Position numbers and translations under genes: made by a program. Below, piece after piece: positions 30,601 through 38,824 of a stretch of DNA of 64,000 nt. The DNA is from CAVWDI01 sp963793095 (lineage in GTDB: Bacteria; Chloroflexota; Anaerolineae; Anaerolineales; UBA4823), in the NCBI GenBank assembly GCA_963793095.1, contig CAWBYY010000002.1:124001-188000 (forward strand), given 5' to 3'. Position 1 is the first letter of the stretch, and each line of letters starts with the position of its first letter. A model generated the notes under the pieces. It saw nothing but the letters and a program-made list of their open reading frames with translations. It ran no database searches and was not told the DNA's origin.

Positions 30601-31139
30601 GCTTTGACCTCCAGGATATCCTGGGAGGTCTCGATTAAAATCAGGTCAACCCCGCCCTGCACCAGGCTGGCGGCCTGTTCCCTGAAAATTTCAACCAGTT
30701 CATCGTAACTGGTATCCGAAAGGTCCGGGTCATCCGCGGAGGGCAGTTTACCGGAAGGGCCGATTGATCCGGCAACAAAGCGCGGCTGCTGGTCACGGCT
30801 GTATTCGTCCGCAAGCCTTCTGGCGAGTTCCCCCGCGGCTCTGTTTATCTGTCCGACTTTATCCTGCAGGCCGTATTCTGCCAGGGTCAGCCGGTTTGCC
30901 CGGAATGAATCCGTCTCAATAACATCCACTCCCGCCTCAAGAAAGGAACGGTGCACCTTCTCAACCGCCAGCGGATAGCTGATGACCAGGTAGTCAATGC
31001 ACCCGTTGTACTGTTCGCCGCCAAAATGATCCGCATCCAGGTTCTGGTCCTGCAGGCTGGTGCCCATCGCGCCGTCAAAAACCAGCACCCGTTCTTCCAG
31101 CGCATCCAGATAAGCGCGCCTGGTGATTTTTTTGTCCAT
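27608..31139 (-). CDS. metH: cobalamin-dependent methionine synthase MetH (frame broken once)
   Basis: MetH methylates homocysteine using methyltetrahydrofolate and B12. All four modules are present over about 1177 residues. The homocysteine module (bases 31139 to about 30150) has LVFDGAMGTSLQDQNL, the zinc cysteines GLNCSTGPEHM and VVGGCCGTRPEHL; the pterin module has GERCNAQGSRKFKRLL and SVAMTERSDETGMM; the B12 module has VYGDVHDIGKNLVKTILSNNGYEVVDLGKQVP with the cobalt-ligating His; the reactivation domain has YSWGYPAIPELEDHRKVFDLL. The frame changes near 29815 in the pterin module (PGRCLLNSTHLESGRSKADRVFEL is read only after correction). One surplus base explains it. The gene follows recR by two bases, an unusual pairing with a recombination operon. 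Confidence 0.93.
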
Positions 31140-31141
31140 AA

Positions 31142-31747
31142 TTACCCCATGCCCTGCCTGCCGTCCAGTGCCCGCTGGAGTGTGCTCTGGTCAGCGTATT
31201 CCAGGTCTCCCCCGACAGGCAGGCCGCGCGCCAGGCGTGTGATCCTCACTTCGCCCTTGCTGAGCTGCTGGTAGATGTAGGCTGCCGTGTAGTCCCCCTC
31301 CATGCTGGGGTTGGTAGCCAGGATGATTTCCGTAATCCCTCCCGCCCTGACGCGCTTGAACAGTTCCCCCATCCTCAGGTCTTCAGGTCCGATGCCTTCG
31401 ATCGGGGAGAGGGCTCCGTGCAGCACGTGGTAGCATCCCGGGAAGCTTCCGGTTCGTTCCAGGGCGAGCACGTCCAGCGGCTCTTCAACCACACAGATTG
31501 TGCTCTTATCCCGTTCCGGGCTGGCGCAGATCTCGCATTCCGTTCGCCCGGAAGCCGTGATGTTGAAACAGGTCTGGCAGAGGGCTGTGCCTGATTTGAT
31601 TTCCAGCAGCGATTCAGCCAGGTCTTTCGCCAGGTCGTCAGTCGAGCGCAGCAGGTAAAAAGTAAGCCTTGATGCGGTTTTTGGACCGATCCCTGGCAGG
31701 CGTGAAAAGTTGTTAATCAGGTTTTTGATAGGATCAGGGAGAGTCAT
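31142..31747 (-). CDS. recR: recombination protein RecR
   Basis: RecR forms a ring with RecO for RecA loading. It has the N-terminal HhH (LPGIGPKTASRLTFYLL, about 17-33), the zinc finger CQTC...CEIC (about 56-75), the Toprim domain (TICVVEEPLDVLALERTG) and the Walker-like C-terminal segment TRLARGLPVGGDLEYADQSTLQRAL. Length 201 is standard. It directly follows ybaB and precedes metH by two bases; the dnaX-ybaB-recR order is a classic conserved operon. Confidence 0.96.
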   Translation of the reverse strand: MTLPDPIKNLINNFSRLPGIGPKTASRLTFYLLRSTDDLAKDLAESLLEIKSGTALCQTCFNITASGRTECEICASPERDKSTICVVEEPLDVLALERTGSFPGCYHVLHGALSPIEGIGPEDLRMGELFKRVRAGGITEIILATNPSMEGDYTAAYIYQQLSKGEVRITRLARGLPVGGDLEYADQSTLQRALDGRQGMG

Positions 31748-32071
31748 TTAAAAGGGCAGCCCGCCAGCCAGGGGACCGAGCTTATCTGCAGCCATCTGGC
31801 GTGATTTTTCCAGGGCGCTGTTAAACGTGCTCAGGATCATGTCCCCCACCATTTCTGCATCCGCCTCCAGCAGCACCTGCGGGTCTATCTCGACCGCCTG
31901 GCATCTCTGGTCGCCGGTCACAGTGATTTTGACTGCCCCGCCCCCCGCGGTGGCGGACACGGTTTCCTCAGCAAGCTGGGCCTGGGCGAGTTCGACCTGC
32001 TCCTGTAGTTTTTGAAGCTGTCCCATCATATCCATGCCTTTCGGGGCTTTAAATCCTTTGCCTTTTGCCAT
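31748..32071 (-). CDS. ybaB: YbaB/EbfC nucleoid-associated protein
   Basis: A small DNA-binding dimer that always accompanies dnaX and recR. The 107-residue product has the coiled helix MGQLQKLQEQVELAQAQLAEETVSATAGGGAVKITVTGDQ and the C-terminal helices DMILSTFNSALEKSRQMAADKLG. The ATG at 32071 was chosen because GAGGAATTG precedes it and the family begins there; an upstream ATG at 32143 would run into dnaX. Confidence 0.93.
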   Translation of the reverse strand: MAKGKGFKAPKGMDMMGQLQKLQEQVELAQAQLAEETVSATAGGGAVKITVTGDQRCQAVEIDPQVLLEADAEMVGDMILSTFNSALEKSRQMAADKLGPLAGGLPF

Positions 32072-32084
32072 CAATTCCTCCGGT

Positions 32085-33635
32085 TTATTGGATATCGACA
32101 ATTTCGCCGCCCAGGTCGCGGAGAGCGGTTGCGACAACCCCATCCTGGTCGACCTCTGGCGGGATATTATTTATCTGGCTGGTATCCACAACGCAGCGGA
32201 TGCTCAATTCTCTCTGGATTATATTCTGCAGCACCTGCTGGACGATTTCAATTTTTCCTTCGTCTTCCATCTTGCTCTTTAAAACCTGCGATGCGAAGCA
32301 CAGCACCACCTGGTTGCCCTTGATATAACGCGACCTGGTGGAGTTCAGCAAGCCGTATGTACTTGAATCGATGTTGCGCACCTGGGCAAGGACCTGCCCC
32401 CAGGTCTGGTTCAGCGCCTGCGAGGATTTTTGGTCGTCAGGGCTCAAATCAACCTCAGGTGCGGGCGGCTGGTTACTCTTTCTAACCTTTTTCACGGGGT
32501 CTGGTTTGGGGGTTTCAGGCGCGCTTGTCGCCGGGGTAAATTTTTCCGCGGCCTGCCCTGGTTCAATTGATTCAAACAGCGCCAGCTCGAGGCCCAGGGA
32601 CGGCTGCCAGGCGCTGCGCGTCTCGCTCGCGGCTGTGTTGAAAGCCCGGATCGTTCCTAACAGGCGCTGCTTGTCCTCGAAATTATCAGCCTGTCCAGCC
32701 AGTAATTCTTTGATTTCAGGAGTCTCTTCCACCAGGCTGTTATCCCCGGTTTTGATCAGCAGAATATTGCGCAGGTGGTCAACAACCTGGCGCGCGAACT
32801 GGCGCGGGTCGCTTCCCGAATCAAGCGTTGTTTGGATCAACTCCAACCCCCTGGCAGCGTCCTTTGCCAGGATTAAATCGGTCAGTTCCAGGACTGCCTG
32901 GGATGTCACCGTCCCGAGTACATCCTGGGCGATCTCGAGCGTGATTTTCTTTCCGGTGGAGGAGAGCTGGTCGAGCAGCGAGATCGCATCCCGCATTGAG
33001 CCGGTCGCCTGGCGCGCCACCAGGTCCAGCGCCTCCTGCTCGGCTTCCAATCCCTCTTCCTGCACGATCCGGCTCAGTTGAACTTTGATTTCGTTTACTG
33101 GTATCCGCCTGAATTCATGCCTCTGGCAGCGCGAAAGGACCGTGGCTGGGATTTTGTGCGCTTCGGTGGTCGCCAGCACAAAGATGGCGTAATTTGGCGG
33201 CTCTTCCAGGGTTTTCAGCAGGGCGTTGAATGCCGCGGTCGAAAGCATGTGCACTTCATCAATAATGTAAACCTTATATTCGCCCAGGTTAGGGCGGTAG
33301 TTGATCTTCTCCCGCAGGTCGCGCACGTCCTCCACGCTGGTATTTGAAGCCGCGTCGATTTCTATCAGGTCGATGTATCCCCCGGCGCTGAATTCTTTGC
33401 AGTGCTGGCACTCCCCGCACGGGCGCTGGTCAAACTCCTTATTACCGCAGTTGACAGTCTTCGCCAGCAGCCGGGCGGTTGTGGTCTTACCGGTGCCGCG
33501 CGGCCCGGCAAAAAGGTATGCGTGGTTGTAGCGTCCCGCTTTGAGGGCGTTGGTCAGGGTCTGTACAACGTGAGGCTGCCCCACAACCTCATCCCAGGTC
33601 TGGGGCCGCCATTTCCGGTAAAGGGCCTGTGCCAT
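32085..33635 (-). CDS. dnaX: DNA polymerase III gamma/tau subunit
   Basis: The clamp-loader ATPase. The N-terminal AAA+ module has AGPRGTGKTTTARLLAKTVNC (Walker A, about 44-64), the zinc cysteines CGNKEFDQRPCGECQHC, YIIDEVHMLSTAAFNALLKTLEEPP (Walker B) and SRCQRHEFRR (arginine finger). The C-terminal 160 residues hold a Pro/Lys linker and a short tau-like domain. Length 516 fits. TAAACT ends six bases before the ATG with no ribosome binding site, so the operon mRNA may start leaderless here. No programmed slippage site (A-run) was noticed. Confidence 0.95.
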   Translation of the reverse strand: MAQALYRKWRPQTWDEVVGQPHVVQTLTNALKAGRYNHAYLFAGPRGTGKTTTARLLAKTVNCGNKEFDQRPCGECQHCKEFSAGGYIDLIEIDAASNTSVEDVRDLREKINYRPNLGEYKVYIIDEVHMLSTAAFNALLKTLEEPPNYAIFVLATTEAHKIPATVLSRCQRHEFRRIPVNEIKVQLSRIVQEEGLEAEQEALDLVARQATGSMRDAISLLDQLSSTGKKITLEIAQDVLGTVTSQAVLELTDLILAKDAARGLELIQTTLDSGSDPRQFARQVVDHLRNILLIKTGDNSLVEETPEIKELLAGQADNFEDKQRLLGTIRAFNTAASETRSAWQPSLGLELALFESIEPGQAAEKFTPATSAPETPKPDPVKKVRKSNQPPAPEVDLSPDDQKSSQALNQTWGQVLAQVRNIDSSTYGLLNSTRSRYIKGNQVVLCFASQVLKSKMEDEGKIEIVQQVLQNIIQRELSIRCVVDTSQINNIPPEVDQDGVVATALRDLGGEIVDIQ

Positions 33636-33641
33636 TGTTAG

Positions 33642-33647
33642 AGTTTA
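33642..33647 (-). promoter_or_regulatory. -10-like hexamer of dnaX (leaderless type)
   Basis: TAAACT on the minus strand, six bases before the dnaX ATG. It overlaps the 3' end of the upstream DUF1992 gene (stop at 33648), so some transcription may also read through. Confidence 0.4.
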
Positions 33648-34076
33648 TCAGAGAGAAGATATCCGGTCAACTTCAGCCCGGATATCCACTTTGACCAGGT
33701 GCAGCTGGACAAGGGGAGCATCGAGATTGTATGATTCGATCCGTTTGTTGAGGGCAGTTATTTGTTCCCGGAACCGGTCTACGGCTTTCTCCCATTCGAT
33801 CGTTTTGAGGCGATCCTCTTCTGAATCGGCTTCATTAAATAATTCCCTTGCCGTCCAAAGTTGATTCCTCGACCGATCCAGTTCCGATTCGATCTCTTGC
33901 CGTTCTTCAATCCATGCGGGGCTGAACCCGCTGTTTGCCAGGATCTTATTGGCCAGGCGCTTCTCAGGATCCTCATGAGGGTTTTCGTCCAGCTTAAGCG
34001 GCTGCCCTTTCCCTGCCAGGTCTTTGAATTTACCTTCTTTGATTGCCTGTCGGAGGATTTCTTCCAGCGCTCTCAT
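33648..34076 (-). CDS. DUF1992 (DnaJ-C28-like) protein
   Basis: A 142-residue helical protein whose N-terminus IREAIKEGKFKDLAGKGQPL-like sequence (here LRQAIKEGKFKDLAGKGQPLKLDEN at residues 8-32) is the hallmark of the DUF1992 family, found alone in bacteria and fused to a J domain in eukaryotic DNAJC28. The remainder is coiled-coil-like. Function unknown. It lies 13 bases upstream of dnaX and 13 bases after the LysM/LTD gene, suggesting co-transcription. Confidence 0.85.
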   Translation of the reverse strand: MRALEEILRQAIKEGKFKDLAGKGQPLKLDENPHEDPEKRLANKILANSGFSPAWIEERQEIESELDRSRNQLWTARELFNEADSEEDRLKTIEWEKAVDRFREQITALNKRIESYNLDAPLVQLHLVKVDIRAEVDRISSL

Positions 34077-34089
34077 CGTTTGGTATGAA

Positions 34090-34779
34090 TTACGGGATGG
34101 TGTACCTGTCGAAAGTTTTACCGTCCGGATCCAGCAGGATAACTACATCGCCGCTGTTCCAGACCGGTTGGTCTTTTCCCCAGTACAGGTCCACAACCGA
34201 GTCAGCGCCCGATTTCGTGTTCAGGTACACCGCCCCATTCGTATACAGGACCAGTTCGGGAGCCTGCGGGAAGGTGTAGCTTTCTCCATTGTGTTTGGAT
34301 AGCTGCCAGCCTGCCAGGGAGAACTCGCCCGATCCAATATGTTTCAGCAGGACTTTCTCGGTTTCCAGGTCTCCCGGTCCGATGACGCTGTCGATTTCAA
34401 CCACCCCTTTCGGGTTTTCGGGAATCCGCAGCGCCTCCCCTTCATCAAGGGGCTGGGCGGTCTTGAAATCGTTCACGTACACCAGTTCTTTTATGCTCAA
34501 GTTGTATTTTTCAGCGATGCTTTCAAACGTCTCGCCAGCCTGTACCTGGTGAATTATAAAAACTTCAGTAGGGGTTGGCTGGGGAGTCGCCCTGCTTTGC
34601 TCTCCAGCCGCAGGGGTTGTTGAGCCCTGCTTGATATAGTTCTCCTGAACATAATCCAGCAAATCGGGTGGGAGATTCTGGTGGGAGCGTTCCCAGTAGG
34701 TCAGCATAGCGTACGTGCCGCCAACCGAGATCATCAGGTTTATCATAAGGAATAGGAATACCCGTTTCCAGCCTTTCAT
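34090..34779 (-). CDS. membrane-anchored LysM and lamin-tail domain protein
   Basis: A 229-residue protein: N-terminal membrane anchor (about 7-27), short spacer, a LysM peptidoglycan-binding domain (about 75-118: HQVQAGETFESIAEKYNLSIKELVYVNDF...LRIP) and a lamin-tail-like domain (about 125-229: GWQLSKHNGESYTFP, LNTKSGADSVVDLYWG, VVILLDPDGKTFDRYTI). It should sit on the outer face bound to the wall. AGGAAG precedes the ATG. Divergent from the NYN gene. Confidence 0.82.
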   Translation of the reverse strand: MKGWKRVFLFLMINLMISVGGTYAMLTYWERSHQNLPPDLLDYVQENYIKQGSTTPAAGEQSRATPQPTPTEVFIIHQVQAGETFESIAEKYNLSIKELVYVNDFKTAQPLDEGEALRIPENPKGVVEIDSVIGPGDLETEKVLLKHIGSGEFSLAGWQLSKHNGESYTFPQAPELVLYTNGAVYLNTKSGADSVVDLYWGKDQPVWNSGDVVILLDPDGKTFDRYTIP

Positions 34780-34954
34780 GTCCGCTTCCTGATCAGTTTT
34801 TCTGCTCCTGCCAGAATGATAGCATAGAATTAAATTGACGCGTGTTTACTTTCCAAATACAATCAAACCCTGCAGTGTTGGAAAGCCGGAACGGGCAAAC
34901 CCGTTCCAGGGTTGGGGTTTCCCGGTCGGTTTTCGGGAGGTTTTTGGATTTCGG

Positions 34955-35431
34955 ATGCCCTATATTATTGACGGTCATAATTTAATTCCCAGGGTGCCGG
35001 GTTTGTCTCTGGATGAAATTGACGACGAAATCCGGCTGGTGGAATTGTTGCAAGAGTTCTGCCGCCGCGATCGCAAGCGGGTGGAGGTGTTTTTTGACCG
35101 GGCCGCATCTGGAGGATCGCGGTCGCGGAAATATGGAAATGTCACTGCCAGGTTTGTCCGCCACGGCAGCACAGCTGACGAGGCGATTGAGGCTAGGCTG
35201 CGCCGCCTGGGTGGTGAAGCCCGTAATTACACGGTGGTCAGTTCAGACCGCTCGGTGCAGTCAGCCGCCCGGAGCGTGAAAGCCCGGGTTTTGAACTCTG
35301 CTGATTTTGTTAATATTTTGCTTTCCAGTAATGCAGAGAACGCTGATGATGGCCAGCGCGAAAAAACGTCCCTGAGCCAGAGTGAAGTGGACGAATGGCT
35401 GGATCTCTTCAACGTGGGTCAGGAGAAATAG
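34955..35431 (+). CDS. YacP-like NYN domain ribonuclease
   Basis: A 158-residue PIN-like nuclease of the NYN/YacP (Rae1) family, which in Bacillus cleaves mRNA in the ribosomal A site. It begins MPYIIDGHNLIPRVPG, has EVFFDRAASGGSRSRKYGNVTARFVRHGSTADEAIEARLRR and YTVVSSDRSVQSAARSVKARVLNSADF, covering the acidic active-site residues (D6, D46, D68-E71 region, D89). The ATG at 34955 was chosen because the family starts there; GGGAGG lies 14 bases upstream, rather far. The frame is open further upstream without homology. Confidence 0.85.
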   Translation: MPYIIDGHNLIPRVPGLSLDEIDDEIRLVELLQEFCRRDRKRVEVFFDRAASGGSRSRKYGNVTARFVRHGSTADEAIEARLRRLGGEARNYTVVSSDRSVQSAARSVKARVLNSADFVNILLSSNAENADDGQREKTSLSQSEVDEWLDLFNVGQEK

Positions 35432-35540
35432 GTTTTTCAAAAAAAAAGGTATTTGTAAGATTAATTGGACTAAACTTGTCTTAGATTTCTAACAATATTC
35501 TAATGATGTCCAAACTAAAATAGTGTATATTAACTGCGCC

Positions 35541-35628
35541 GACACCTGCCCTCCCTTTATTGGTAAATCAGGTGTCGTGTCACCGGATAAACGAAACAGC
35601 ACGCCCCCCCCGTGTTGTTTCACCGGTG
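35541..35628. other. two consecutive stable hairpins in an intergenic region
   Basis: Hairpin 1 pairs GACACCTG (35541-35548) with CAGGTGTC (35569-35576). Hairpin 2 pairs GAAACAGCACG (35593-35603) with CGTGTTGTTTC (35611-35621) around a run of C, and CACCGG (35581-35586) with CCGGTG (35623-35628) extends it. They precede the terminator at 35643. The 265-base gap between the NYN gene and the RsbW-like gene has no ORF worth calling. This could be the 3' UTR of the NYN mRNA or a small RNA. Confidence 0.5.
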
Positions 35629-35642
35629 ACCCTCCTTAGAAC

Positions 35643-35680
35643 CGCCGGGCGTGGTCCCCCACGTCCGGCAGTTTCTTTTA
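35643..35680 (+). terminator. intrinsic terminator after the NYN gene
   Basis: CCGCCGGGCGTGG (35643-35655) pairs, with two G-U pairs, with CCACGTCCGGCAG (35659-35671) and is followed by TTTCTTTT. It ends the plus-strand transcript; the RsbW-like gene converges from the other side. Confidence 0.75.
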
Positions 35681-35696
35681 ATAATTCAGCTGGCTT

Positions 35697-36167
35697 TTAT
35701 GGTTTGTGATTGGTTTTCCGGCGCTTGACCATCACAAGCTGGTTGTGGGTGACCCCTCTTTCAGGCTGGGGGATGACTGAGAAATTGACTTCATCCATGT
35801 AACAGCGCATAAAATAGACGCCCAGCCCGCCAATCGCGCGATCTTCTAAATTTGACTCCAGGTCCGGCGCAGGTATGCTTGCGGGGTCAAATTGTCTCCC
35901 GCTGTCGATCATCCTGACCGTAAAACCCTCTTCGTTTTCAAAGCAGGTACATTCGATTTCTTCGACGCATTCTCCCATGTAGGCATGGTTGATGATATTG
36001 GTGAAAGCCTCGTCCACTGCCATCGTGATCCCGAAAATCTCCTTGTCGTCAAAATCGCATTTTTCTGCCTGTTGGGCGACAAACTGGCGTACCTGTTCCA
36101 GGCTTTTGTATTGGGCGGGGAAGGACTTTGATGTTTCGGGGCAGGCTTTGGTTTTTGAAATGCTCAT
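35697..36167 (-). CDS. RsbW-type anti-sigma serine kinase (GHKL ATPase)
   Basis: A 156-residue single-domain HATPase of the RsbW/SpoIIAB group, which binds a sigma factor or phosphorylates a STAS partner. Bergerat motifs are visible: N box MAVDEAFTNIINHAYMG (about 52-68), G1 VRMIDSGRQFDP, G2 DRAIGGLGVYFMRCYMDEVNF. The start MSISKTKACPE at 36167 was preferred, though its ribosome binding site is weak and a TTG at 36230 is possible. The STAS gene lies 135 bases upstream on the same strand, so the two form a partner-switching pair. No sigma factor gene is visible here. Confidence 0.85.
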   Translation of the reverse strand: MSISKTKACPETSKSFPAQYKSLEQVRQFVAQQAEKCDFDDKEIFGITMAVDEAFTNIINHAYMGECVEEIECTCFENEEGFTVRMIDSGRQFDPASIPAPDLESNLEDRAIGGLGVYFMRCYMDEVNFSVIPQPERGVTHNQLVMVKRRKTNHKP

Positions 36168-36245
36168 AAAACTACCAGCGAAGATTATCTCGTTCTCTCC
36201 AGCAGCAGTGCGGTTTCTACCGGTAAACAAACTGCTGGAATATAA

Positions 36246-36271
36246 AGGCTGAAGGTAATCACCTTCAGCCT
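36246..36271 (-). terminator. intercistronic hairpin between STAS and RsbW-like genes
   Basis: A perfect stem AGGCTGAAGGT / ACCTTCAGCCT with an AATC loop, followed on the minus strand by TTTATATT. It is a likely attenuating terminator that would lower kinase expression relative to the STAS protein. Confidence 0.6.
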
Positions 36272-36301
36272 GGTTTCCGCTTTTGATCTCAGCAGCACAG
36301 A

Positions 36302-36637
36302 TTAGAAATACCCGATCCCGTCAATTGTGTCTTCAAAGATCTTGAACAGCGGCGTGAAACCAGCCAGGTCAAGCGCTTCACAGATTCGGGTTGGGACTGA
36401 AGCCAGCACGAGATCGCCGTCTTTGTGTTTTTTGCATGTTTTCTGGGTGCCGATCAAGACCCTCAGACCCGCGCTGGACATAAATTCGACCCCGCTCATG
36501 TCGAGCACGATTTTGTACCTGCCGGAGTTTGTAACTTCGTCAACGGCTTCCTGGAGCTGAGAGGCTGAATAACTGTCTATGCGTCCGCTGACTGTGATCA
36601 GGTCACAGCTCTTATATTCCTTCGTTTCTACTTCCAT
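36302..36637 (-). CDS. STAS-domain anti-sigma factor antagonist
   Basis: A 111-residue SpoIIAA/RsbV-like protein. LITVSGRIDSYSASQLQEAVDE is the first strand-helix, and VLDMSGVEFMSSAGLRVLIGTQK (about 44-66) holds the serine pair of the phosphorylation site. GGAGG precedes the ATG. It is the expected partner of the downstream kinase-like protein: unphosphorylated it would bind the kinase and free a sigma factor or other effector encoded elsewhere. Confidence 0.9.
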   Translation of the reverse strand: MEVETKEYKSCDLITVSGRIDSYSASQLQEAVDEVTNSGRYKIVLDMSGVEFMSSAGLRVLIGTQKTCKKHKDGDLVLASVPTRICEALDLAGFTPLFKIFEDTIDGIGYF

Positions 36638-36785
36638 CTATGCCTCCGCGTTTCCTCTGAAAGGAAATTACCGTAAAAATTATATCACGGGGTTAATTTA
36701 CTGGGACAAATAATATCTGGTATGTTCAGTAATTAATTGAATTAGAAGTGTCATTAATTGGGTAATTGGATTATTAAACCAGCGC

Positions 36786-37469
36786 CTATTCTATTGGATT
36801 GGGCTGGGATGCAAGTAACTCAAGCGTACGCGGGAAGTATGCGTAAAACCCGCGCCGCTCAGGAGGCAGCAGGGCGGCTATATGGCACATGATTTCATCT
36901 GTGTAAACCTTGAGTTTCTCGCGCCTTTCCTGGCTCCTGTATTTGGGCAGGGTGAACGATTCGCCAATCCAGATTGTCACCGGTATACGCTGCAGGCGCC
37001 GCAGTCTCGATTTTACAACTGCGTCCTCGGTGCCTACGACCGCGACCGGCAGAACAGGCACCCCGGTTTTTGAAGCCAGGTATCCCACTCCTGGCCGGCC
37101 TTCCTGGAGACATCCATCCGGGCTGCGGGTTCCTTCCGGTGAGACCACCATTACGCCTCCTGCTTCCAGGCGCTTGAGCACAATCCGCAGAGCGTTGACG
37201 TCAGCTTTATAGCGGTCAATAAAAATCGCATTCATCTGCCCGGCGAACCACCTGACAATTCTGGAGCGCTTGTGTTTTTCTGCCAGGAGCAAGATGATAT
37301 CATCGCGGTCAATAAAGTAGTACACCAGCACTCCCTCCAGCACCCCGATGTGGTTGGCCACAACAATATGGTTATCCTGGTTAAGCAGTTTTGGATCCCC
37401 GTGAATTTCGAGCCGGGTTATTATGGGGATAAAAATTTTCACCAGGATCAGGAACAGTTTTATCAGCAT
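36786..37469 (-). CDS. PlsC-like 1-acylglycerol-3-phosphate acyltransferase, variant active site
   Basis: A 227-residue LPLAT-family protein with an N-terminal membrane helix. Block I reads NHIGVLEGVLV (about 40-50), so the usual HX4D is HX4E. Block III is VVSPEGTRSPDG (EGTRS intact), block IV VPVLPVAVVGTED. The family acylates lysophosphatidic acid in membrane lipid synthesis. The D-to-E change keeps the charge but is uncommon. The gene stands alone between the STAS gene and a divergent aldo/keto reductase. Confidence 0.8.
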   Translation of the reverse strand: MLIKLFLILVKIFIPIITRLEIHGDPKLLNQDNHIVVANHIGVLEGVLVYYFIDRDDIILLLAEKHKRSRIVRWFAGQMNAIFIDRYKADVNALRIVLKRLEAGGVMVVSPEGTRSPDGCLQEGRPGVGYLASKTGVPVLPVAVVGTEDAVVKSRLRRLQRIPVTIWIGESFTLPKYRSQERREKLKVYTDEIMCHIAALLPPERRGFYAYFPRTLELLASQPNPIE

Positions 37470-37736
37470 GCCTTACTCTCTTAATTGTCTATCCGGTTGA
37501 ATATCATTACATCCGTTTTAATTTCCAGTACTGTAACAAATCCATCCAGTTTAATTCGATTCGGACTTTCTTATCTCGTACAGGGCTACCCAGACTTATG
37601 CTGACCGCCTTTTTGATTGCGCTTTTTTTGTTGATCTCCGATATTATAAATCGATAGTTTGGTTAATTGTTTAAAAATTTTATTATCGCTTCTGTGGGCG
37701 TTATAATCAGGGTAAATAATTAAGGGAGCGATGATC

Positions 37737-38708
37737 ATGAAATACCGCCGTTTTGGAAGGGCTGGCTGGAAGGTCAGTGAGATCGGGTATGGGATGTGGG
37801 GGATGGCAAGCTGGACCGGTTCGGACGATGAAGAGTCGCTGGCTTCACTGCAGTTGTCTGTTGACCTTGGATGCACTTTTTTTGACACCGCCTGGGCATA
37901 CGGCGATGGTCACAGTGAAACCCTTTTGGGGCAGATTGTCAGGGCTAACCCGGTGCGCAAGCTTTATACAGCCACCAAGATCCCTCCCAAAAACCGCAAA
38001 TGGCCCAGCAGGCGTGAGCACAGCCTGGATGACTGCTACCCGCCGGAGTACATCAAAAAGTACGTTCTCAGCAGCATAAAAAACGCGGGTCTGGAGAGTT
38101 TCGACCTGATCCAGTTCCATACCTGGGAGGACCTCTGGTTGGAGGACCAGCGCTGGGTAACTGCGCTGGACTGGCTCCGCAGCCAGGGTTTAATCCACGC
38201 GGTTGGGATAAGCATTAACCGCTGGGAGCCCTGGAACGGGGTGAAAGCGGTCCGCAGCGGGCTGATTGATGCGGTTCAGGTGATTTTCAACATTTTTGAT
38301 CAGAACCCGGAGGATGAGCTTTTCCCGGCTTGCCGGGAGATGGACGTTGCCGTGATTGCCCGGGTTCCTTTCGATGAGGGCACCCTGACTGGCAGGTTGA
38401 CCCCCGAAAGCAGCTGGCAGGAAGGAGACTGGCGCAACACTTATTTTGTCCCCGCAAATCTGAAATCCAGCCTGGAAAGAGTGGAGGCATTGAAACCGCT
38501 TGTTCCGCCCGGGATGAGCATGCCCGAGATGGCCCTGCGTTTTATCCTCAACAACCAGGACGTCAGCACGATAATTCCGGGAATGCGCAAGCCAACCCAT
38601 GTCCGCCAGAACCTGGCCTGCAGCGACGCCGGGCCCCTGCCAGCAAGCTTGGTGGAGAGACTGCGCCAGCACCGCTGGGACCGCACGCCAACTGAATGGT
38701 CTCAGTAA
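37737..38708 (+). CDS. aldo/keto reductase
   Basis: A TIM-barrel NADPH-dependent oxidoreductase. It begins MKYRRFGRAGWKVSEIGYGMWGMA and has the catalytic Asp and Tyr in FFDTAWAYGDGHSE (about 46-59), Lys in YTATKIPPKN, His in LIQFHTWEDLW and the C-terminal cofactor segment TIIPGMRKPTHVRQNL. The ATG at 37737 has GGGAG eight bases upstream; an ATG at 37731 is too close to it. A TATAAT lies at 37702-37707. Substrate unknown. A YX insertion DDCYPPEYIKKYV separates it from the common AKR11 type. Confidence 0.88.
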   Translation: MKYRRFGRAGWKVSEIGYGMWGMASWTGSDDEESLASLQLSVDLGCTFFDTAWAYGDGHSETLLGQIVRANPVRKLYTATKIPPKNRKWPSRREHSLDDCYPPEYIKKYVLSSIKNAGLESFDLIQFHTWEDLWLEDQRWVTALDWLRSQGLIHAVGISINRWEPWNGVKAVRSGLIDAVQVIFNIFDQNPEDELFPACREMDVAVIARVPFDEGTLTGRLTPESSWQEGDWRNTYFVPANLKSSLERVEALKPLVPPGMSMPEMALRFILNNQDVSTIIPGMRKPTHVRQNLACSDAGPLPASLVERLRQHRWDRTPTEWSQ

Positions 38709-38824
38709 ATTCTGAAATTACCCGGTTTGTACCCCTGAAGTAAGAGCTGTTCGGGCAGGGTTCGAACTGAATCGTTCCCTCTCGCCAAACAGATCCAGGC
38801 GGCATGAATCCAACGGTAAATAAT

